From: Rhynchonema sp. JSB1_4
Lineage: Eukaryota > Nematoda > Chromadorea > Monhysterida > Xyalidae
DNA length: 25,335 bases
NCBI GenBank assembly: GCA_030248065.1
Contig: JASAMV010002970.1
Coordinates: 1 to 25,335 of the forward strand
Reading direction: 5' to 3'
Part shown: in pieces, positions 18,636 through 25,335 of the stretch
Layout of the letters: each line of letters opens with the position of its first letter
Position numbering within the stretch: position 1 is the first letter of the stretch
Position numbers and translations under genes: made by a program
Notes under the pieces: model-generated
Databases searched by the model: none
What the model was told of the DNA's origin: nothing
Seen by the model: the letters and a program-made list of their open reading frames with translations, nothing else

Positions 18636-18836
18636 AGGGCGGACTTAGGGTGAACTTAGGTTAAATCCGGAATCCGGAACCCGGAAATAACTTGCATGCA
18701 AAAATACAAAACATTTCTGGGCTCCGGACTTATTTCCGGAAAACGCAAGAATTTGCATGTAAAAGTTATGCGTTTCCGGAAATATTTCCGGATTCCGATT
18801 TCCGGATTCAACCTAAGCCCGCCCTTAGGTGGAACA
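18636..18836. repeat. Large imperfect palindrome rich in TTCCGG and CCGGAA
   Basis: The left arm (ACTTAGGTTAAATCCGGAAT, then CCCGGAAATAACTTGCATG) matches the reverse complement of the right arm (CATGTAAAAGTTATGCG, then GGATTCAACCTAAG). Small gaps and CCGGAA insertions break the match. Further CGGAACACGGAAA copies continue to about 18935. Confidence 0.65.
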
Positions 18837-18939
18837 CGGAAACCGGAACACGGAAATATTTCCTTGTTTTGTGTTCCGTGAAAAATTTTCAACATCATGG
18901 AACACGGGAATATGTCCGTGGCACGGAACACGGCAATAA

Positions 18940-20098
18940 AAATTGGCATAGTTGCATTCATTGACTTAAATGTGATTAAAAAAGCCACGTATTGCATTGC
19001 ATCGGAAACGAGAAAGTCAGATAAACGCACAGTCCAACAATCTAGACGAGTTTCAAGACTTCAAACTCCATGGTCCGGCTGCTACAACCATGCCAGCCTG
19101 ACTAAGATATTTGGCTAAAAGTCGTTACTGTTAAAGATTATAGCACATTTGATAGCTTCCAACGATGTAGCTTCAAAGTAGCTATCGAACGAAGTATAAC
19201 ATGCCCATACTATCTCTTACTATGGACAAGAAACGGTCAAAATTCCGAAATCGCACACGGTGACGTGACGGTTTATTCCACAATCATCAAAAAACATTTT
19301 TTTAACCCCTGCCCTTAAGCGTAAGAATTTATTGGGGTTTGTTATATATCATTCGAAAGCTACTCCCAAGATACATTGTTTGGTGTTGTCACATTCACAG
19401 TAGCTGTTAACAATATGCATTTATAGCTGAATATCATATTCAGGTTAGCATGGCTACCCCGAGAGATCTGTAGACCTTGGGGTCTTCGGACCATGATAGG
19501 TTGTTAAACCAGACGTTTCTCTCATTTCTTTGTTTCGAATCCAATACAATCTGCGGCCTTTATGTGTCGCAATTCTGGCGATGAATGTAACCACCTAATT
19601 TGGAGGCAATTTAATGGATTTTTAGGCCTGTCACGGAGCTAGCCATGAGTTAAAAAATTCAAAGCCTTATTTTCTGGTATTTTCGACTATGCTCTATTTC
19701 TCCATTCCATTCTGTTTTCCACAGCGCTAAGCGTGGCCTCAAAATTTAGGGACAAACTTGTGTTCTCGAAAAATAAGGCCGATTTTTGGAACGTTTCGCA
19801 CCCTCACCGTGTGAAGCAATAGTTTGATCGACTGAAGTTGTGATGGTAAGCTGTTCCGAAGCTATTGTTATCCTATTCAGGTGTTACTTGACCTTCAACT
19901 CATTTGGGGTTTCTGCACAGGCCGTTCCAATTTGTTCAAAAAAATCATTTTTTTCTGGAACGAAAAGTCGCTCTACCAAGAGATAGCGAATCTCCAAGGA
20001 GCTTAAAATTTGTGCGTGACATAGGCTGTCGGAATGCTTTCTAACGGTATGTAACAATATGTCTTGCTACCCTTCCTTCGGTTATGTCCCAAGCCCTT
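18940..20098. other. No gene recognised
   Basis: Ordinary composition with short open frames only. It ends at the right copy of the 272 bp repeat. Confidence 0.4.
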
Positions 20099-20372
20099 TA
20101 ATGAAAACGGAATTTTTTGCTGTTTTAGTGACAGAATCGCTTGCGCAACTCGCGAGTACCCGTGGATTAGCCGGGATCGACAGCGGCCAGTTTTCGACAA
20201 GGTCTGAAGTTGACCTCAAAATCGATTTTTTTTTTGAAAAAAAAATGATTTTTTTGTGGGCCACCCTGTGCGTAGCAGGGAGACAGTTATTAACATGCAC
20301 TATACTGAGACGTTTATCAATAATTGTGTGAAAACAGCTTCCCGAAATTCCACTTATTGAACGAGTTATGAC
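20099..20372 (-). repeat. 272 bp inverted repeat, right copy
   Basis: Inverted copy of 17126-17397, with small differences in A-run length and a few substitutions. 2.7 kb lies between the copies. Confidence 0.85.
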
Positions 20373-20481
20373 CGTTGACGCCCGATGACCGATTTGAGCG
20401 ATTGTTTGTCACTCCCAGTAGTATACAGAACCACTCCCAATCAATGATTAATTGCTTTTTTGACAGGTCGGGGGAGCACCA

Positions 20482-20541
20482 TGCGGTTCCAAGTTCCGGT
20501 TCCGAAGGTGGGGGGTCGTGCGGTTCCAAGTTCCGGTTCCG
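20482..20541 (+). repeat. Direct repeat TGCGGTTCCAAGTTCCGG plus a G-rich hairpin nearby
   Basis: A 23-base sequence at 20482-20504 recurs at 20519-20541 (period 37). Just downstream, GGGGGC and GCCCCC form a tight hairpin at 20585-20599. Confidence 0.65.
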
Positions 20542-20754
20542 GGGGGTTACTAGTGGCAGATCGAAATGGAGTCGACCAAGGGGGGGGGGCTACGCCCCCG
20601 TCCTGGATCCGTTAGTTTGTGGTACCCTATAAACGAGTGGCACCGAACTCATCCCGAACAGCTGACGCCAGTGCACATATACATACTCTTACGCGATTAA
20701 TGGGTACCATTGATAACACACGTACTCCATAAACAAGCCGAACAGCTGACGACC

Positions 20755-21943
20755 AGCGGGCGGAAGGCAAGTGACAGGTAAATGCATGCTTAGCAGGCGA
20801 AACGCAGGCGTGTCAACGATCGACATATGCATGCACATAGCAGGCAAAATGCAGGCGTGTCCGCGACCGACATATAAAGCATGCACATAACAGGCGTTAC
20901 GCAGGCGACAGGGCAATGCATGAATAGCAGGCGAAATGCGGGTGTATGATTAGCAGGCGAAACGCAGGCGTGTCCACGACCGACCTATGCATGTACATAG
21001 CAGGCGAAATGCAGGCGTGTCAACGATCGACATATGCATGCACATAGCAGGCGAAATGCAGGCGTGTCCGCGACCGACATATGCATGCACATAGCAGGCG
21101 AAATGCAGGCGTGTCCACGACCGAAGTATGTATGCACATAGCAGGCGAAATGCAGGCGTTACGCAGGCGACAGGTCAATGCACGAATAGCGGGCGAAATG
21201 CAGGTGTATGATTAGCAGGCGGAACGCAGACGAATCCACGACCGACATATGCATGCACATAGCAGGCATTACGCAGGCGACAGGTCAATGCATGAATAGC
21301 AGGCGAAATGCAGGTGCATGATTAGCAGGCGAAACGCAGGCGTGTCCACGACCGACATATGCATGCACATAGCAGGCGAAATGCAGGCTTGTCCACGACC
21401 GACATATGAATGTACATAGCAGGCGAAATGCAGGCGAGTCCACGACCGAAGTATGTATGCACATAGCAGACGAAATGCATGCGTGTCCGCGACCGACATA
21501 TGAAGCATGCACATAACAGGCGAAATGCAGGCATTACGCAGGCGACAGGTCAATGCATGAATAGCAGGCGAAATGCAGGTGCATGATTAGCAGGCGAAAC
21601 GCAGGCGTGTCCACGACCGACATATGCATGCACATAGCAGGCGAAATGCAGGCTTGTCCACGACCGACATATGAATGTACATAGCAGGCGAAATGCAGGC
21701 GAGTCCACGACCGAAGTATGTATGCACATAGCAGACGAAATGCATGCGTGTCCGCGACCGACATATGAAGCATGCACATAACAGGCGAAATGCAGGCGTT
21801 ACGCAGGTGACTGGTCAATGCATGAATAGCAGGCGAAATGCAGGTGTATGATCAGCAGGCGAAACGCAGGCGGGTCCACGACCGACCTATGCATGCAGAT
21901 AGCAGGCGAAACGCAGGCGACAGGTCAATGCATGAATAGCAGG
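20755..21943 (+). repeat. 47 bp based satellite with a 265 bp higher-order unit
   Basis: The basic unit is 47 bases: AGCAGGCGAAATGCAGGCG, then TGTCCACGACCGACATATGC, then ATGCACAT. Exact 47-base spacing is seen at 20999, 21046 and 21093. A second unit type carries TTACGCAGGCGACAGGTCAA and TGCATGAAT. Both types combine into a 265 bp unit present twice in almost identical form (21265-21529 and 21530-21794). Neither 47 nor 265 is divisible by three, so the parallel open frames on the minus strand are by-products. Each unit carries the self-complementary words CATATG and TGCATGCA. Confidence 0.9.
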
Positions 21944-22076
21944 TGTCACGTATCTTATTCTATATTCACCTTCTACCGCTAGCTGTCGTCTTGTACTTGG
22001 GGCTCCGCCCACCTTCTATTCCACCTTAACCTTTACACTGCATAAACAGTCCATACTGAAAGAACCTGAGAACCCG
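21944..22076 (+). repeat. 5' LTR, part confirmed by the 3' copy
   Basis: Only the first 133 bases can be checked against the 3' copy. The true LTR must be longer. A weak TATA-like ATAAATAG lies at 22801. A possible end is GTGACA at 23503-23508, the inverted match of the initial TGTCAC, which would make an LTR of about 1.56 kb; no TGG-type primer site follows it. Confidence 0.7.
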
Positions 22077-23907
22077 TGATTACGTTATACTGTCGACCCA
22101 CGACGGTTCATCTGCACCGACTGGCCATCGGATCGCAAGGTATCGGACTCCGTCGATGTACCGTGTTCAAGTATCGGACTCCGTCGACGTACCGTGTGCA
22201 AGTACACCCTCGCTCTCATCTCATTCCGGACATTCGTCCACTTCTTCAGTCAGTCACTCCCTCACCCCGTCAACGGCTCATCACTCCACTTACCTCACCA
22301 CCTCGTCTCTCTTCCACAGGGAAAAGTGTTCATCACTCTCACCAACTTAAACCACGCTCAATTCCGTCAACACGGCTGTCTCTCTACGACACCTGGCCGT
22401 CTCGCTCACCGCTGTCTCGACCACGAGCATCCAAGTCAAGTGATCAACAATAAGTCAACGCTCAATCGACTTTATGCACTTCTGCACAAACCTGTGGACT
22501 TCGCGCACCAGGACTTGCTTGGCAACCAACAAAGTCAACCGATGTGAAATGAACTAAAGAACATTTTCTTTATATTCCACATTTAATTTCAAACACATAC
22601 AGTATCTTTGATTAAGTACCACGTTTGATCTAGTTCAAATCATGAGTTAGCTTGTTCACAAGTTGCCTTGCCTCTATTGCTAATTGATTTATCGGATCAG
22701 CGATTTGATTACTTGTCCTTCTCGTCAGTTATACATACGTATAGGTGATCGTAACAAGTCGGGACAACACTAAATTTACCCCACCCAAAATTTCTCAACC
22801 ATAAATAGACTGCCCATTTGGTCTCGCTAAATATCATACTCCTCATACATATCTCCTTCCTACCAGCCAAGGTCAGTTTCATATATACGTATTACCCTTC
22901 ACTGACCAGTTCATATTCCGTACCCCATCAACCATTTATCTGGGTCATCCCAATGCCCTTCCTTCAATTTCTTCAGCGCGCATCTAACAACTGCACCTAT
23001 CTGCTCGCTACTACATTTTGATAGCAATCACATGTCTGTTATCGTTGTGTATCCCGGATTCACGCTACTAATACAGCACTTTGATACTGAACTAACTGAC
23101 TGACCAGCTAGAGCGTGCGCTTATTTATTGCTGCATTCCGCTGTGACTGTTGGTGTATGTTTATCACGCACAAACAGTAATCAAACACAAGCGCACATAA
23201 TTTAAGGGTGTACCGAACAAACGCACACACTTGTGCATCAGAAAGCGCGCGATACTATACAGTACTGAGGTTTGCCAAATGCCCCAGATTGAAAAAAAAG
23301 GAAAGCGCTGTATTGTTAAGCCCCATGTGAGTGACTATTCAAGCCCCAGTGAATCCCAAGTGAATTGAGTGTCTGTGAAGAAGTCTGAGCTCGCCTGATT
23401 ACGAGCAAGTATCCGGATACGTCACATCTGCCACCGTCAGTTTTGAGAATATTCAAACAACAACCTTTGGTGTATTTGCTTTATCAAAAGACGGTCAGAG
23501 GTGTGACACTAGTTGCAAAAAGGGCGAAATCAGTAGTATATACCGTACCCGGGTGAGCACAGTTGCCGGCTGAGTATACAAAAAAGGCCTTGACGAGACG
23601 TTTATCGAATAAAAGGGGCAAATGTATTAAAGGGGCCTGGGTATCAAACAAAAGGGGCGTGTGCCGGCGTGGAGTGTCTGTCCACCTTTTTCGGACAAAA
23701 CGTACGTATACTTATTTGCGCAAAGTTGCACTTTTGCGGCGAAAGTTGAACGAATTTCGATTGCTTATTTGTTGTTTATTGATTCCTTGATTGATTGCTT
23801 CATTCACTGTTGTTTGTATTTACATTGTTTGTCGTTCGTTTGAATTACTTGTGTTATCTTCAGCTTTCAGCATCATTTGATCAAAACACCGCATAATTCA
23901 CATCATA
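22077..23907. other. Probable remainder of the 5' LTR and leader; no gene recognised
   Basis: A 31-base sequence starting GTATCGGACTCCGTCGA is repeated in tandem at 22140-22170 and 22171-22201. A Ser/Pro/Thr-rich open frame (22076-22453) has no family features. Nothing else in this stretch supports a gene. Confidence 0.4.
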
Positions 23908-24257
23908 ATGACGTACAATCCCGCTCTGGTCACACTTAAAGTGACGACATTTGACAGTGAAAAGTACAGTTTCGAGAAATGGCTGCCAGATTTTGTGGAC
24001 GCGGCTCCATTTCGCGAATGACGACCAACACCATCTCGTACGAGTCCCACAGACCGCGTAAGGGCAACATCCAGTGCCACAACTGCGGCAAATTCGGTCA
24101 CATTCAACGTCACTGTGCTGACCGTCGTGACCAGATCGAATTCATCTTCAATCGGCCCGCAAAAAAACGGAGTCCAGTTCTTGCACCACCAGTCGATCTT
24201 GATGGATGGCTGTGCCAAATTGGCACACAATGCCAAAATAAACAGCACGGCTACTAA
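23908..24257 (+). pseudogene. Collapsed gag: N-terminal start and CCHC zinc knuckle
   Basis: An ATG at 23908 begins 37 codons, with VTTFDSEKYSFEKWLPDFVD resembling the start of Ty3-type gag (a WL..F core), then a TGA at 24019-24021. An overlapping frame carries a basic segment and one exact CX2CX4HX4C knuckle (CHNCGKFGHIQRHC, Cys33 to Cys46 counted from the ATG at 23979), ending at 24257. The capsid that normally separates these parts is missing, so a deletion probably joined them out of frame. The zinc knuckle is certain and the gag start is probable. An AATAAA lies at 24298-24303. Confidence 0.65.
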
Positions 24258-25184
24258 CATTTTGTTGATGTGTTATTGTTGTCATAAATTGCACAGAAAT
24301 AAACTGCCTTGGTGAAGTGATTGTTGCACAGGGAACCGTAAAGCGTCATAGAATGTCACTCAACACTCTTGCAGCCTAATCAGCTTAACCCTAATCAGCT
24401 CAATCTATGTACTGCTATTCCAATCATGGTCATTGTGCACGTATTCATTACAGTACGCTACAAGTGGTCACCAGCACTGCACTCCACTTAAAACGAGTAG
24501 CTTTCCTTCTTCTGAAAAAGAGAAGAAGACATATAATAAAGCTCAACTCATTTACTCTATCACTATCCTTACCGTCCACCTGTATTCGTGTTGGATTGAT
24601 CACCCAAACGAAGTTTAGCAAGGTTGGACATTAACACATTAGCACCAAACGGCTTCTTACTCAATCCATTCATCCATGCTTCAGTCTATCTTATGTTGCT
24701 CATCGATGCACTTATCCTTGTCTTGCCACTCAGTTATGTAACATGTTTGCACCCACATCATGTTGTTTACCTTCGTGATTTTGACTTCGTTCAGTTGGTC
24801 GTTAGTTGACCACCACGCTTATAATATGCGCCGCGCAGCGCACCGCTCTGCTGGCTATTTATATTACTCGCCAACGCACTTTCTTACCCAACTTGCCTTC
24901 TTCATGGAACCTTATATCCTATCTTTAGCCTCCTCACTCAGTCGTTTCTACTTACTGTACATTTCACCTGGACCTTACGTCCTACTGTCACTTTATCTTC
25001 ATTACTATCAATTTTTCTTCATCTTACTTCCATTTCTCACATTCCAGCAAACCAAACATGCAGTCTACCTACACACAAATTTTATCCCCCACAATTTACA
25101 AATTTATCGGCTAACGTTTAATCCCGATTTGGTGCGCTACATCCTCAACGTTCATATTATTGTTCGTGCGTTTCGCTCTTTAGT
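24258..25184. other. Non-coding interior of the LTR element
   Basis: AATAAA lies at 24298-24303. The rest is pyrimidine-rich on the plus strand, with short open frames that match nothing I recognise. No RT, RNase H or integrase motif is visible on either strand. Confidence 0.45.
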
Positions 25185-25196
25185 AGGAGAGGATGG
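25185..25196 (+). other. Polypurine tract of the LTR element
   Basis: AGGAGAGGATGG, purine except for one T, directly abuts the TGTCACG start of the 3' LTR, which is the expected position for plus-strand priming. Confidence 0.65.
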
Positions 25197-25335
25197 TGTC
25201 ACGTATTATATCTTATTCTATATTATCTTATACCGCTGGCTGTCGTCTTGCACGTTTGGGACTCCGCCCACTTTCTATTCCACCTTAACCTTTACACTGC
25301 ATAAAGAGTCCATACTGAAAGAACCTGAGAACCCG
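25197..25335 (+). repeat. 3' LTR, first 139 bases
   Basis: Direct repeat of 21944-22076 with several substitutions and short indels (for example an extra TATA after TGTCACGTAT). It continues past the window, so the target duplication cannot be checked. Confidence 0.75.

Larger units (their letters stand above)
21944..25335 (+). mobile_element. Non-autonomous LTR retrotransposon, truncated by the window end
   Basis: The sequence from 21944 (TGTCACGTAT) to 22076 recurs from 25197 to the window end, in direct orientation and roughly 90% identical apart from small indels. Just before the second copy is a purine tract (25185-25196), and both copies begin with TG. Between them lie a gag start and a zinc knuckle but no protease, RT or integrase, so the interior is too short for an autonomous element. 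The element starts immediately after satellite sequence. LTR divergence suggests an old insertion. Confidence 0.75.

Noticed and set aside
21269..21818. Two almost identical 94-codon minus-strand open frames
   Set aside because: They are by-products of the 265 bp satellite duplication; 265 and 47 are not multiples of three, so no protein repeat is maintained.
20755..21943. CRISPR array
   Set aside because: Units are contiguous 47 bp repeats without unique spacers, in a eukaryotic context.

Overview
The window looks like a repeat-dense stretch of a metazoan, most likely invertebrate, nuclear genome. It shows eukaryotic spliced coding sequence, C2H2 zinc fingers, a Penelope-like element with a GIY-YIG domain, a Jockey-superfamily non-LTR element and two LTR retrotransposons. 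Confirmed introns are about 62 bp and acceptors often read TTTTCAG or TTTCAG. That resembles nematodes but is not enough for an assignment. Nothing points to a prokaryote or an organelle.

Layout. 1-1850 (minus) holds two related but different copies of a Jockey-superfamily non-LTR retrotransposon, joined head to tail near 1215. They sit downstream of the broken gag and aspartic protease region of an LTR retrotransposon on the same strand (about 1850-3763), so this looks like a nested insertion. 3764-5200 has only uncertain basic reading frames on the minus strand. 5792-8601 (plus) is a Glu/Gln/Leu-rich coiled-coil exon split by a 2.6 kb Penelope-like element at 5965-8568, flanked by a perfect 14 bp target duplication. 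The element carries an RT and GIY-YIG reading frame broken by two stops and one frameshift, then an 11 bp stem hairpin and a tRNA-like segment.

8799-9253 (minus) is the best intact gene: a three-exon, 109-residue protein with three regular C2H2 fingers, none of it visible as a single open frame. It is convergent with the coiled-coil exon. 9254-13080 is mostly non-coding, with a degenerate tRNA-like segment, a GATC-rich block and a 33 bp perfect inverted repeat. 13080-15600 is dominated by diverged GGCCCG blocks and by a recurring GTACAGTAGGTATCCCCC motif. Two short candidate exons with splice signals lie at 15348-15433 and 16287-16339. 16651-16850 is a short interspersed-type tandem repeat. 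17126-17397 and 20099-20372 are inverted copies of one 272 bp sequence.

20755-21943 is a 47 bp based satellite with a 265 bp higher-order duplication. An LTR retrotransposon starts at 21944, directly inside or against the satellite. Its second LTR starts at 25197 and runs off the window. Its interior has shrunk to a gag start, one zinc knuckle and non-coding sequence, so it is probably non-autonomous.

The host genes visible (zinc-finger gene, coiled-coil exon, possible Lys-rich exons) have no evident joint pathway. The history of the window is mostly repeated insertion and decay of mobile DNA.
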